Positions 1 to 10,243 of a stretch of DNA of 64,000 bases are shown piece after piece. The notes under the pieces were generated by a model. That model was not told where the DNA came from. It worked only from the letters and a program-made list of their open reading frames with translations, and searched no databases. The DNA is taken from positions 35,783 through 99,782 of the forward strand of contig JBBHKE010002218.1 of the NCBI GenBank assembly GCA_037447655.1. The letters run 5' to 3'. The DNA is from Zygnema cylindricum. Its lineage: Eukaryota > Streptophyta > Zygnematophyceae > Zygnematales > Zygnemataceae. Position numbers and translations under genes: made by a program. Numbering within the stretch: the stretch's first letter is position 1; each line of letters begins with the position of its first letter.

Positions 1-413
1 GAGTGAAAAAGAAACACACGTCCGCTTAATAGTCCTGTCGTACATAGGCCGTACAAAAGGTACACCGGCAGTAGTACTTTTTGGTACGATACAGTAATCT
101 GATTGGTCATTACTTCAGTAGATAGAAGTTATTAGAGGGAATCAGGAATTAGAAAATTTTGGTTAGAAGTCACCTCTCCCTTTGAGAGTTTGTACAAATT
201 GGCATTTTTACTGCCTCATAACTTATCGCCTGGTTGGGCATTTTCAGAGATTCTTTTTCCTACGGACTCAAGGGAGTCGAGGCTGCACAGAGGTGCATTC
301 AGATTGTCAGTTTGATTGCCTGGCCAGCAGAGGCTGTGGGTTAAAGTGGGCTAGTTAACAACTATTTAGAGGCTTCCTGTATTTTGTAGTCAAATGGAGG
401 ACACATAATTGCA
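1..413 (+). repeat. 5' LTR, 3' part (Copia copy 1)
   Basis: This stretch matches 3574-3984 and 8876-9286 almost base for base, including the shared GTACAAAAGGTACACCGGC block. It ends in ATTGCA directly before a primer-binding site, as an LTR should. The 5' part lies outside the window. It belongs to the same Copia family as 3301-9286. Confidence 0.8.
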
Positions 414-1373
414 GGTTATTGGCCCACCTTTTAGGGTACCCACTTTCAATAGATCTGGGTTCATCTATTGGGAAGCCATGATGATGGGAGCTTTGTGTGA
501 AAAACGATACTGGGGTATCGTCTGTGGACAAGTGAAACGTCCACATTCAGGAACTCCGCCAGGATTTGGAGGAGTAAGGTTTTCTGAAGCAGCGATTGCT
601 TCCACGGAAGAGGCATATGATGGGGACAGCAGTGTGTCCGAAAAGGGGAAAGGGAAGGAGACACCCCTCACCCCTATTGCCATGGCACCAAGAGCGGCGG
701 CCGTGAAGACGGTGGAGAACGATGTTCAAATGTGGGAAGACATAAACATGGCGGCCAAGAACTTCATTCTAAGGCATCTCACTCAAGCCTTGGCCACCTC
801 TCACCTTAATATTTACAAGGCCGAGAAGTTGCGGGAAAGTTTGGTGGAGATCTATAGAGCTGGTACCATTCAAGAGCTCCAGTTGGCTGAGCAAAAGCTA
901 GTGAGTTACACTTACAAAGGAGGAAAGATGTTAGATTATTGCAATGATCTTTCTTGTTTGTATATGGAGATGGAAAGTGCTGGTTGAACAGGCACAATGA
1001 AAATGAAAGTAAACACTCTTATCATGAAGTTACCAGACGAGTATAAGAACTTAGTGTTCCGAGTACAAGAAATGACTGATAGTTCATCGAAGTGGAATAC
1101 AGTGGTGTGGATGATACTTGTGCACGAAATACCATGGAGATCAGGGGAGGTGGAAAGAGCGTTCAAGCTCTAGCCGGCGAAGGGGACAGGTGGAGACCAA
1201 AACCGAAAAAACCATACAAAAGAGTCTAACCTGGAGGACCGAGGCTCGTAAAGGGCCTATGTCATTTTTGCAAAAAGTTAAGGCATTTTATTGCGGATTG
1301 TGCCAAGCTGGCGGAGCTGAGGCTCAAAAAGAACCAAGAAGGGGGTTCTTCCGGAGAGAAGAAAAAGGCACTT
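409..1373 (+). pseudogene. Copia gag, broken (copy 1)
   Basis: Capsid-precursor remnant of a Ty1/Copia retrotransposon. The N-terminal part (PTFNRSGFIYWEAMM) fits the F-x-G-x-x-x-x-x-W-x-x-M pattern of Copia gag. A stop at 985-987 breaks the frame, and the protein continues in the next codon (TMKMKVNTLIMKLPDEY). A degraded zinc knuckle (CHFCKKLRHFIADC) lies near 1260-1302 in another frame. Copy 2 at 3989-5090 is a close paralogue. No intact product is possible. Confidence 0.8.
414..428 (+). promoter_or_regulatory. Primer-binding site, internal initiator tRNA-Met type (Copia copy 1)
   Basis: GGTTATTGGCCCACC starts right after the LTR terminal CA. It matches 14 of 15 bases of the complement of the anticodon region of plant initiator tRNA-Met as I remember that tRNA. 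Priming from inside the tRNA, not from its 3' end, is known for Drosophila copia and some relatives. The second copy at 3987-3999 supports the reading. Confidence 0.65.
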
Positions 1374-1883
1374 TTGGTCACAAAGGTGACAGGAGATACC
1401 GAGGACGAGTCCTCTGAGGAGGATGGGGACCTTCTTCTTGACGAGAGTTTGGAGGAGAAAGAGATCACTCGGAAACAAAAGTGTGCCATTGGAGCAATTC
1501 GGGAAGCTCCACAAGAAGGATGGATCATCGACTCAGGTGCAACCATGCATATGTGTCGTGACAAGGACCTCTTCACTAAGCTAAGGAAAATCCCTATTGT
1601 AGAAATAGAGTATGGGGATGGGAGAGTTATTACTACAGATCTAGTGGGATCAGTTGACCTGAAAGTTTTAGTGGGGGGTAAGACTTCTATTCTCACTTTC
1701 TCAGATGTGCTTTATATTCCTCAGTTGAGTAAAAATCTTGTTTTTACATTTGTGTTAGATGACAAAGAGTTTGATACTTTCACTAGAAAGGGAGTTTTTA
1801 CAGCCAAGTATTGGGATGAAGTTCACTTCACTGCAGATAAGGGTAGCCAAGGAATGTTTAGGCTTAACCTGAGTAATGAAAAG
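1374..1883 (+). pseudogene. Copia protease and GAG-pre-integrase fragment (copy 1)
   Basis: Open to the assembly gap. WIIDSGATMHMC carries the aspartic-protease DSGA motif at residues 47-50 of this frame. The following segment (DVLYIPQLSKNLV) is typical of the protease to pre-integrase link in Copia polyproteins. The frame runs into the N block at 1884, so the 3' part of the element is missing from the assembly or deleted. It is nearly identical to 5090-5475. Confidence 0.8.
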
Positions 1884-1893
1884 NNNNNNNNNN
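1884..1893. other. Assembly gap (10 N)
   Basis: Ten undetermined bases. Left of them is Copia polyprotein sequence and right of them unrelated AT-rich DNA, so the true gap size and the join are unknown. Confidence 0.99.
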
Positions 1894-2250
1894 AATATGT
1901 AATGGCTTAGATACATAGGGCATTTGTTATTGTTAATTTACTTAATAGGATGCATAACTACAAATTTGTTTATAGTTTGGTATATCATGCATGGTGATCA
2001 AGATCTGAATTGCCGATTCCGATTGCTGATGTACGACAGACGGCCGACCATCCATGGTGCTAGTTTAGGACACCGGCCGTGTATGGAAAATCATTTATTT
2101 GGGGATTGATTATATTTTAAGGGTTTTGGAGACCTATCGGATCCATCGGTACCGAGATCGAGGGAGAGGTTAAAGAGTTACTGACGCTGTTCAAACTCTC
2201 AACCTCTCTCTTCAATCTCCATCTGTCGGAGTCGAAGAAAGATATAAGAG
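1894..2250. other. No gene seen
   Basis: No coding, RNA or repeat signal that I can support. The segment does not continue the Copia polyprotein interrupted at the gap. Confidence 0.6.
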
Positions 2251-3300
2251 TGTAGAAATTAATGGTCCATTTTAAGTATTTTCTAGGTCAAAATAGAAAT
2301 ATAGAAAGAAGCTGAGGCTGTCTACCTCTAACTTCTCTCTCCAACTCTCAAACTTGTCGCAGTCATTGAGAAATTGGAGAGGGAGCTAGAGCCATGGCTA
2401 CCTAGGCTATCCAGAGGTTTTGGGAATTTTATATTAGTTAGGGGTTTATTTACTAAAAGGTATGTGCCGGCCACAGGATTTGATCGTGGTACCTACCAGC
2501 CGGCAGACAGCATGTAGTCGTTAGCCTTAGCCGTTAAGTCTAGAACTAGTGGTACGTACTATATGGTTTGATATTTGTTTAAACATCAATACGTAGGATA
2601 ATTCATTTAATTGTTATTGTTTACGGGATACATAGATTCGGTAATGTATAAGTACGGATTACGGTACGGACAAGAAATCAATACCGCGCATTTATTTTTT
2701 TCGTGAAACGAATACCGCGCATGTATTTATTACGGCTACGATTAAATTTGAACTTAATCGGACAGCCGGAATTATCGCCGAGATTGCAGAAGAAGATTTC
2801 GGCGGTTTGTGGCCATCGCATCAGATAACACGTAGCGAAATTACATTGGATCGTGGTATCTCCGGAGATTATGGCACCGAATCCGGATATGACACGTGTC
2901 GACATTTAGGCAATGTTGTACAATGTCCGTACATAAAGTATATCGGCAGCTGTACTTTTGCATATGGAATTGTAATCTGATTGGTTTCTTACATCAGTAG
3001 ATAGAGTCTGTGAGAGAGATAAGACTTAGAAAAATTAGGAGATAGGACCCTCTCTCCCATAAAGCTTCTATACAAAAGGTCAACTTTGACACTCTATAAC
3101 TTAGTGCTCAGGGGAGCAAATTCGAAGATTCTTTTTGCTATCAACTCAGAAGAGTCTTGCCTTCACAAGGGTGCAAGTGGTCAGAGTTTTTGTCTCCCAT
3201 GGTGGCAGTTGTTCTTGCTGAAACACAAAGGGGTCATAGTTATCTTAGAGGCTTCCTTGAAGCTGTCCACTCTGGGGACTTATCGAAGTATCTGAGTTTC
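2251..3300 (+). repeat. Diverged LTR of the same Copia superfamily
   Basis: It starts TGTAGAAATT and shares with the LTRs at 8292-9286 and 15522-16894 the early U3 block (AAGTATTTTCTAGGTC, then AGAGCCATGGCT), a tRNA-like segment, the ATATGGTTTGATA stretch and the R/U5-like part (TCTGATTGG, AGATTCTTTTTGC). No coding part is attached, so it is a solo LTR or relic. Its right side runs into the copy 2 LTR near 3300 without a visible terminus, which suggests recombination. Confidence 0.65.
2462..2545 (-). other. tRNA-like Pol III promoter segment in LTR
   Basis: Read on the minus strand this shows a D-arm-like box A (GACTTAACGGCTAAGGC) and, about 45 bases on, a box B-like GATCAAATCC within a possible T arm. 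It does not fold as a full tRNA. Corresponding segments are at 8491-8570 and 15718-15795, all antisense to the LTR. Confidence 0.55.
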
Positions 3301-3984
3301 ATAAAGTGTGTTACGTCACCTTATCCGATTAACGGAAATGTAATTGTAACATCATAGAACAGGTCAAATTCAGTGCAATCTGAATCGCGCACGAAACAAA
3401 TGAATCTGACATTTGTTTCGACGATCAATATTTAATGCCGGTTCGTATCCAACGGCATACTTCTTCGCCGAGATCACAAAAAGGTCACTTTAACGTTTTG
3501 TGATGTGGCATAACCTGGAGCCACGTGGAGAGATAACATTCAGTCGCGGGAATTCCGAGGATCGTACGGACGAGTGAAAAGTGGACACGCGTCCGCTTAA
3601 TAGATTTGTCGTACATATGTCGTACAAAAGATATACCGGCAGTAGTACTTTTTGGTACGCTACAGAAATCTGATTGGTCTGTACTTCAGTAGATAGAAGT
3701 TATTAGAGGAAATCAGGACTTAGAAAACTTTGGTAGGCAGTCACCTCTCCCTTTGAGAGTTTGTACAAATTGGCATTTTTACTGCCTCGTAACTTATCGC
3801 CTGGTTGGGCGTTTTCAGAGATTCTTTTTCCTACGGACTTAGGGGAGTCCAAGCTGCATAAGAGTGCATTCAGATTGTCAGTTTGATTGCTTAGGAAGCA
3901 GTGGTTGTCATTCAAAGTGGGCTAGTTAACAACTATCTAGAGGCTTCCTGAATTCTATGATCCAATGGAGGACACAAAATTGCA
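3301..3984 (+). repeat. 5' LTR of Copia copy 2 (start uncertain)
   Basis: Homologous to 8600-9286 from TAAAGTGTGTTACGTCACC to the terminal ATTGCA. The 3' LTR has about 300 bp more at its start, with the tRNA-like part. The 5' LTR lacks this and joins the diverged LTR at 2251-3300 instead. Confidence 0.7.
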
Positions 3985-3986
3985 CT

Positions 3987-3999
3987 TTATGGGCCCACC
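3987..3999 (+). promoter_or_regulatory. Primer-binding site, internal initiator tRNA-Met
   Basis: TTATGGGCCCACC is a 13-base exact complement of the anticodon-loop region of plant initiator tRNA-Met (GGUGGGCCCAUAA, from memory). It begins two bases after the LTR terminal CA at 3984. It overlaps a candidate gag start codon at 3989. Confidence 0.7.
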
Positions 4000-5090
4000 C
4001 TCTAGGGTGCCCACCTTCAATGGATCAGGGTTTATCAATTGGGAAGCCATGATGATAGGGGCTTTGTGTGAAAAATGATACAGGGGTATTGTTAGTGGAC
4101 AAGTGAAACGTCCACCTCAGGGAACACTACCGGGATTTGGTGGAATAAGGTTTTTCTGGAGCAACATCTGATGCAGCAAAAGAGGCAGATGATGGGGACA
4201 GCAGTGTGTTCAAAAAGGGGAAAAAAAATGAGATACCTCCTACTCCTATTGCTCCTATTCCCACCACACCTGAAGTGGCGATCGTGAAGACCGTGGAAAC
4301 CGACACTCAAATGTGGGAAGACGCCAACATGGCTGCCAAGAACTTCATTCTGAGACACCTCACACAAGCTTTGGCAACTCGTCACCTTCACGTTTACAAG
4401 GCCGAGGAGTTGTGGGTGAGTTTTATAAAGACCTATAGAGCTGGAACAATTCAGGAGCTCTAGTTGGCAGAGCAAAAGTTGGGAAGTTATACTTACAAAG
4501 GGGGAAAGATGTTAGACTACTGTAATGATCTTTCTTGTTTGTATATCGAGACGGAAAGTGCCGGACGGACAGGTACAATGAAAATGAAGGTTAACACTCT
4601 CATCATGAGGTTACCCGACGAATATGAGAATATAGTGTACCGAGTACAGGAAATGATTCATAGTTCATGGAAGTGGAATACAGTGGTCCGCGTGATTCTT
4701 CTGCAAGAAAACACGATTGAGATCAGGAGAGGCGGAAAGAGAGTTCAAGTTCTAGCCGCTGGAGGGGATAGGTGGAGACTGGATCCGAAAAAACCATACA
4801 AAGGAGAAAGAGTTCAACCTGGAGGACCGAGGCCCCCAAATGGCCTATGTCATTTTTGCAAAAATCCAAGGCACTTCATTGCCGATTGTGCCAAGCTGGC
4901 GGGGCTGAGGATCCAAGAGAACCAAGGAGGGGGTTCTTCCGGAGGGGAAGAAAAATGCACTTTTGGTCACAAAGGTGACAGGAGACACCGAGGACGAGTC
5001 CTGTGAGGAGGATACGGAGCTTCTTCTTGATGAGAGTCTAGAGGAGAAGGAGATCCCTTAGAGACAAAAGTGTGCCCTTGGAGCAATTCG
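3989..5090 (+). pseudogene. Copia gag, broken (copy 2)
   Basis: The likely start is ATG 3989, giving MGPPSRVPTFNGSGFINWEAM, a Copia gag N terminus; another ATG at 3965 lies inside the LTR. A TGA follows at 4076. Coding similarity resumes at about 4206-4463, stops at a TAG, and continues at 4464-5006. A zinc knuckle of form CX2CX4HX4C (CHFCKNPRHFIADC) lies at about 4848-4889. The segments match copy 1 at 409-1373. Confidence 0.85.
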
Positions 5091-5690
5091 GGAAGCTCCA
5101 CAGGAAGGATGGATCATCGACTCAGGTGCATCCATGCATATGTGTCGTGAGAAAGACCTCTTCACTGAGCTAAGGAAAATCCCTACTGTAGAAATAGAGT
5201 ATGGGGATGAGAGAGTTATTATTACATATATAGTGGGATCAGTTGACCTGAAAGTTTTAGTGGGGGGGTAAGACTTCTATTCTCACTTTCTCAGATGTGC
5301 TTTATATTCCTCAGTTGAGTAAAAATCTTGTTTCTACATCTGTGTTAGATGACAAAGAGTTTAATACTTTCACTAGAAAGAAAGTGTTTACAGCCAAGTA
5401 TGGGGATGAAGTTTACTTCACTGCAGATAAGGGTAGCCAAGGAATGTTTAGGCTTAACCTTAGTAATGAAAAGAATAATGCTTACTATGTTGGTGTCCCA
5501 AAATTGATGATTTGGCATAAGCGACTGGGGCATGTGCATTTTGATAGGTTGAGAGAGATGAAGAAGCTGGGTGTAGTAGAAGGCATTCGGTTCAGTGATA
5601 ATGAAATGGCGGATGATTGTAGTGGATGTGCCCAAGGAAAAGCTCACACACTTCCTTTTCCTAAAGCCGCCACATATAAAAGTTAAAAAG
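5091..5690 (+). pseudogene. Copia protease and GAG-pre-integrase (copy 2)
   Basis: WIIDSGASMHMC near 5110-5145 carries the DSGA active-site motif. A one-base change in a G run near 5265 shifts the frame. The pre-integrase zinc-binding region follows: HKRLGHVHFDRL (about 5515-5550) and CSGCAQGK (about 5620) give an HHCC finger. A TAA stop at 5684-5686 ends the segment. In an intact element this would release mature proteins and bind DNA ends during integration. Confidence 0.85.
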
Positions 5691-5694
5691 TACT

Positions 5695-6684
5695 AGATTT
5701 GATCCACACATATATCTGGGGACCAGCAAGGGTACCCTCGATTGGAGGGAAAAGATATCTGTTGACTATCACTGATGATTGGTCTAGATACTCTAGAGTA
5801 CAAAGTCAGAAACACCAACTTATTTCAAAGAATACAAAGCCTGGAGTGAGAAGTTGCATGGAACCCCCATTAAGAGAATAAGGAGTGATAATGGGGGAGA
5901 GTATACCTCTAACCAATTTGAGAAATACTTAAGAGATGAGGGAGTTCAACACCAAAAAATTGTACCACATAATCAGAAACAAAATGGGGTAGCGGAGAGG
6001 CTAAACTGAACACTAGGAGATTGTGTATGCAGTATGTTGGCTGACAAGAAAATAGGAAAGAGATTTTGGGCAGAAGCCATGAACTGTGCCAACTACATTA
6101 AAAATATAGTCCTTCCATCAACAGTCAAAGGTATGACACCTTATGAGAGATGGGTTGGAAGGAAACCAGATATCTCTCACCTTAAAGTTTTTGGTAGTCA
6201 AGTTTACAGTTTAGATACGGATACGAAAAACTGGAAACTTGATGCTAAGGGAAAACCTGGATATTTTGTGGGATATAATGAGGATGTTAAGGGATATACA
6301 GTTTATGACTTAGCAAAGCAAGATATCAGTCTGGTCAAACATCTAGTTGTCATGGATGAAGGAAAGTCAATTGCCCCCTTCAAATATACTAAGAAGATAA
6401 GAATCAGGTTTGAGTCCGAGAGTGAGGAGAACTTTGTTTTTCCCGAAAAGAATATGAGTGATACCATGATTGCAGATTCAAGGGAGATCCAAGATATAAG
6501 GGAGCTACCAAATACCCCACATATTCCCATGGACTTTGAGGAGACAGAAGAGGAGGAACCGGAACCATCTTCCATTGATAGAGGAGCTAATGAGACACTA
6601 AGGAGGAACCCAAGACTTCCCTCTATTCCAGCTTCAGAATTTGAAGGGGGGAGAAGGAGTAGCAAAAGGTTACAAGAGAAATAG
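5695..6684 (+). pseudogene. Copia integrase, broken (copy 2)
   Basis: The catalytic core begins with RYLLTITDDWSR (first Asp region). After a frameshift, SDNGGEYTSNQFEKYL holds the second Asp and NGVAERLN the Glu region, split by stops near 5881 and 6007. From 6034 a 216-codon open stretch encodes the core end and C-terminal domain (RFWAEAMNCANYIKN, ERWVGRKPDISHLKVFG), usual for Copia integrase, then an acidic linker. Confidence 0.85.
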
Positions 6685-6699
6685 GCGGCTCATAAGGTA

Positions 6700-8277
6700 A
6701 CTAAGCTATCACATCCTGATGAGCCTCAGACATACTTGGAGGCAGTGAGCAGTCCTGAAAAGGACAGATGGATCAAGGCCATAAATGATGAGATGAATTC
6801 GAAGGAACTAGCGGATTGCCCTCCACACAGAAAACCTATTGGGTGTAAATGTGTCTTTAAACTAAAACTAAACCCTGATAATACCATCAAAAGATATAAT
6901 GCTCGTTTGGTGGCAAAGGGTTTCACCCAAAAGGAGGGGATTGACTATGAGGAGACATTCGCCCCAGTTGTTCGTTTCCCATCAATAAGGATTCTCCTCA
7001 GTCTAGCAGCAGCGGAAAACATGGTAATACATCAGATGGACATTAATCCGCCTTCCTTAATGGTGAGTTAGAGGAAGAAATCTTCATGAGGCAACAGGAG
7101 GGGTTTGTGGAGAATGGGGAAGAGAGTAAAATCTGCAAGCTCATAAAATCCTTATATGGACTTAAGCATGCTCCCCGACAGTGGAATAAGAAACTAGATG
7201 AGTTTCTTACTGGTCTAGGATATATCAGGACCAGCTCTGACCATTCTGTCTATATGTTTGAAAATGAGGATGGTGTGATCTTTATTGCAATTTATGTGGA
7301 TGATCTGCTGGTGTTAAGTAAGTCTTTTGAAAATATCAATATGTTGAAGAAAGATCTTAGAAGCATATTTGACATAAAAGATTTAGGGGAGGCAAGATAC
7401 ATTTTTGGAATTCAAATGGAAAGATATAGGGGTAAGAGGATCATAAGACTCACTCAGAAAGAAGCAATAGGAAATATGCTTGAGAAAAAATTCGAATGGA
7501 GAAAGCTAACAGTTGTACCACTCCAATGGACTTGAAAAAAATAAGTGATGGGAGTGTAAGAGGAGTGATAATCTTAGACGATCAGATGAGTCCACAGGAG
7601 AGAGAATTTATGACATCTATTCCTTACAGACAGGTCGTTGGGAGTTTGATCTACTTTATGAACTGTACAAGGCCAGACATAGCACCAGCAGTAGGAGTCT
7701 TAACGATCTTAGAAAGAGAGATTGGGAGGCAACCAAGAGAGTCATAGATATCTGGTTGGAACCAGGGAATTATGGTTGCATTTGGGAGGGGAGCACACTG
7801 GTATCACCACTTGGAGTGATGCCAGTTATGGGGATGCACCTATGAGAAGATGCACTTCAGGATATATTTTGCATGTGGGGGAAGGTGCTTGCTGTTGGAG
7901 CAGTAAGCAACAAAAGGTGGTTGCTCAGTCTACTATGGAGGCTGAGTATATGGCATCTTCTTCTGCTGTAAAATAACTATTGTGGGTGAAGTCATTGTTG
8001 CAAGAACTGGGATATATGAAGGAGGGAGTACATGAAGTCTTTTGCGATAATCAAGCTGCAATTGCAATTGCAGCCAATCCAAAACACCATTTTAAAGCAA
8101 ACATATGAACATAAGATTAAGCTTCGTGAGAGAAAAAGTTGAAAATAAAATTTTAAATCTTGTGTATCGACGTGATGAAGAAATGGTGGCTGACATGATG
8201 ACCAAATTTGTGCCCTCTCCTAAATTAAAACATTGTTGGGAAAAATGCAGGTTGAAAGAAAAATTAAAATTAGACTA
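6700..8277 (+). pseudogene. Copia reverse transcriptase and RNase H, broken (copy 2)
   Basis: RVT_2-type reverse transcriptase: WIKAINDEMNS, ARLVAKGFTQKEGIDY, TFAPVVRFPSIR, then a frameshift near 7060, KSLYGLKHAPRQWNKKLDEFL and the catalytic YVDD at about 7293-7304. RNase H follows another frameshift: WSDASYGDAPMRRCTSGY, STMEAEYMASSSA, a TAA at 7975, then CDNQAAIAIAANPKHH. The polyprotein ends near 8277, just before the purine tract. Confidence 0.9.
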
Positions 8278-8278
8278 G

Positions 8279-8291
8279 AAAATAAGGGGAG
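8279..8291 (+). promoter_or_regulatory. Polypurine tract (Copia copy 2)
   Basis: AAAATAAGGGGAG sits directly before the TGTTGAAAT start of the 3' LTR. It is the expected plus-strand DNA priming site. Confidence 0.7.
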
Positions 8292-9286
8292 TGTTGAAAT
8301 AAATAGTTTTTTGTATTTTCTATGTCTTAATATATTGACGGAAAAGAAACATGCAGGGAGCCTGCTTCCATCTCTTCTCTCTTACCCCCATACTTGTTGT
8401 AGTCACTGAAGGAAAGAGAGAGTGATAGAGCCATGGCTGTCTCCACTCTATATACAGGGTTAGAGAGTGACCTTAAGTCACTCTCTACAAAAGGTTGAGT
8501 CCAGTAGGACTCGAACCCCCAACCGGTAGAGCGTGGCGTAGTCGTCCGCTCAAACCAGTCTGCCGTAGAAGATTGCTAGAGTATATAGGGTGTGATTAAT
8601 ATGTAAAGTGTGTTACGTCACCTGATCCGATTAACGGAAATGTAATTGTAACATCATAGAACGGGTCAAATTTAGTGCAATCTGAATCCCGCACGAAACA
8701 AATGAATATGACATTTGTTTCGACGATCGATATTTAATGCCGGTTCGCATCCAACGGCATACTTCTTCGCCGAGATCACGGAAAGGTCACTTTGGCGTTT
8801 TGTGACGTGGCATAACTTGAAGCTACGTGGAGAGATAACATTCGGCCGCGGGAATTTTGAGGAACGTACGGACGGGTGAAAAGTGGACACGCGTCCGCTT
8901 AATAGACTTGTCGTACATATGTCGTACAAAAGGTACACCGGCAGTAGTACTTTTTGGTACGGTACAGTAATCTAATTGGTCCGTACTTCAGTAGATAGAA
9001 GTTATTAGAGGGAATCAAGACTTAAAAAAATTTGGTAGGCCGTCACCTCTCCTTTTGAGAGTTTGTACAAATTGGCATTTTTACTGCCTCATAAATTATC
9101 GCTTGGTTGGGCGTTTTCGGAGATTCTTTTTCCTACGGACTCAGGGGAGTCCAGGCTGCACAAGGGTGCATTCAAATTTTCAGCTTGATTGCTTGGGCAG
9201 CAGTTGTTGTCATTCAAAGTGGATTAGTAAACAACTATCTAGAGGCTTCCTGAATTATGTGATCGAATGGAGGACTAAGAATTGCA
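8292..9286 (+). repeat. 3' LTR of Copia copy 2
   Basis: About 995 bp, TGTTGAAAT to ATTGCA. The first 310 bp (AGAGCCATGGCTGTCT block and tRNA-like part) correspond to the U3 starts of the LTRs at 2251 and 15522. The rest matches 3301-3984. Placement right after the purine tract supports the start. Confidence 0.8.
8491..8570 (-). other. tRNA-like Pol III promoter segment in 3' LTR
   Basis: On the minus strand: box A-like GGCAGACTGGTTTGAGCGG, then a middle stem region and box B-like GGTTCGAGTCC. This box B matches the tRNA consensus GGTTCGANTCC exactly. The T stem pairs only partly and I see no acceptor stem, so it is not a functional tRNA. Confidence 0.6.
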
Positions 9287-9484
9287 ACCGCGTCCCTAAT
9301 GCTTTTGGATAATCCAATAGTGTGACGACGAAACTAAATTAAAAAGTCACGCGGTTCAATGATTCCCCAAATCTAACAAATAGGCAATGACAAAGCGTTG
9401 TCGACTCAAAGAAGATTCATATTTAATGTACTAAATAAAGACAAAAAAATTCAAATATGCACGTTTTTCTAGTTTAAAACTTCC

Positions 9485-9625
9485 ATCGTTGGGGCGACGA
9501 CGAATTGTCGTCGCCAGCTCGATTTCTCCAACCACGCGCCGACGCTCCAATGTGGCACCCTGCTAACAATATTAGTATGATACAACGAGGGACGACGACA
9601 CATCGTCGTCACCAAACTGGTAACT
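9485..9625. repeat. CGACGACA inverted-repeat clusters
   Basis: Two short palindromic units, GGCGACGACGAATTGTCGTCGC at 9493-9515 and GGGACGACGACACATCGTCGTC near 9591-9612. The same motif recurs at 32060-32370 and 34560-34715 in the related element, so it is a feature of the transposon. Confidence 0.6.
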
Positions 9626-9937
9626 TCCCATTTGTCGCAAAATTATGCCCAAGCAACGTTGTCGGCATTCGGCGTCAGTGCACGAGGATCCAACATAACG
9701 ACGTTAAGGGGGGGGTGGAGGAAAAAACGAAGAGAAATTCAAACGCATACATAAAGGTAAAGGTAAACAAAATACCACTTTATAAGCGAATAATATATTG
9801 AGACACGCAATGTAATCGGCCATAAAAAGTCGTATAAGGTAAGAATAAAAGGTTTTACTTGTATTATAATCCCCAGAAAAGTGATATGGAAATTTGTTGA
9901 AAGTCCTCGAGATAAAGCACTCTTTTCCGTTTGTATT

Positions 9938-10243
9938 TCAGTCTCCAATCATCCAGTTGATCACACGAACGCGTGCAACCTTTGTCGACACGTGTTGGAG
10001 TTTGCGTCTCACCACCGGGATGATATCGTGGTCCACACGCGGTGAGTTCGGCGGTGAGTTTTGGGGTGAGCCGAAATCGGCCGCACCGCCTTCAATGAGG
10101 GTGTCATCGTTTTGTGATCCCATCCCTTCACTTGCCTCTCCCTCTTCCTCTCTCGCGCTCCACTCCATCTCCTCAATCGGAGGTGGGAAAATTTCAGCGG
10201 GAGCTCTGGTTTTTGCCGCAAAAAAGGTGGTAATGGGCCACAT
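9938..10243 (-). pseudogene. pogo-like transposon N-terminal coding fragment
   Basis: A 101-codon open stretch ending VSTKVARVRVINWMIGD. It aligns with VSTKITRLQIINWMIADC at about 31690-31750. The upstream parts also agree (PPIEE and PPITEE, GSPG, LIEGG and LVEGG). The function is not known from the sequence; in the fuller copy it precedes the DDE domain and may be a DNA-binding or accessory region. Confidence 0.55.

Larger units (their letters stand above)
3301..9286 (+). mobile_element. Copia retrotransposon, copy 2, degenerate
   Basis: LTR-bounded Ty1/Copia element with gag, protease, integrase, reverse transcriptase and RNase H in Copia order. A primer-binding site follows the 5' LTR and a purine tract precedes the 3' LTR. 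At least eight stops or frameshifts interrupt the polyprotein, so it is not autonomous. I found no 5-bp target duplication: the 3' LTR is followed by ACCGC, but the 5' side merges with another LTR. The 3' flank resumes a pogo-like element, so this copy probably landed there. Confidence 0.85.

Noticed and set aside
8491-8570. Functional tRNA gene on the minus strand
   Set aside because: Box B is perfect, but the T stem pairs poorly and there is no acceptor stem. It recurs within LTRs.
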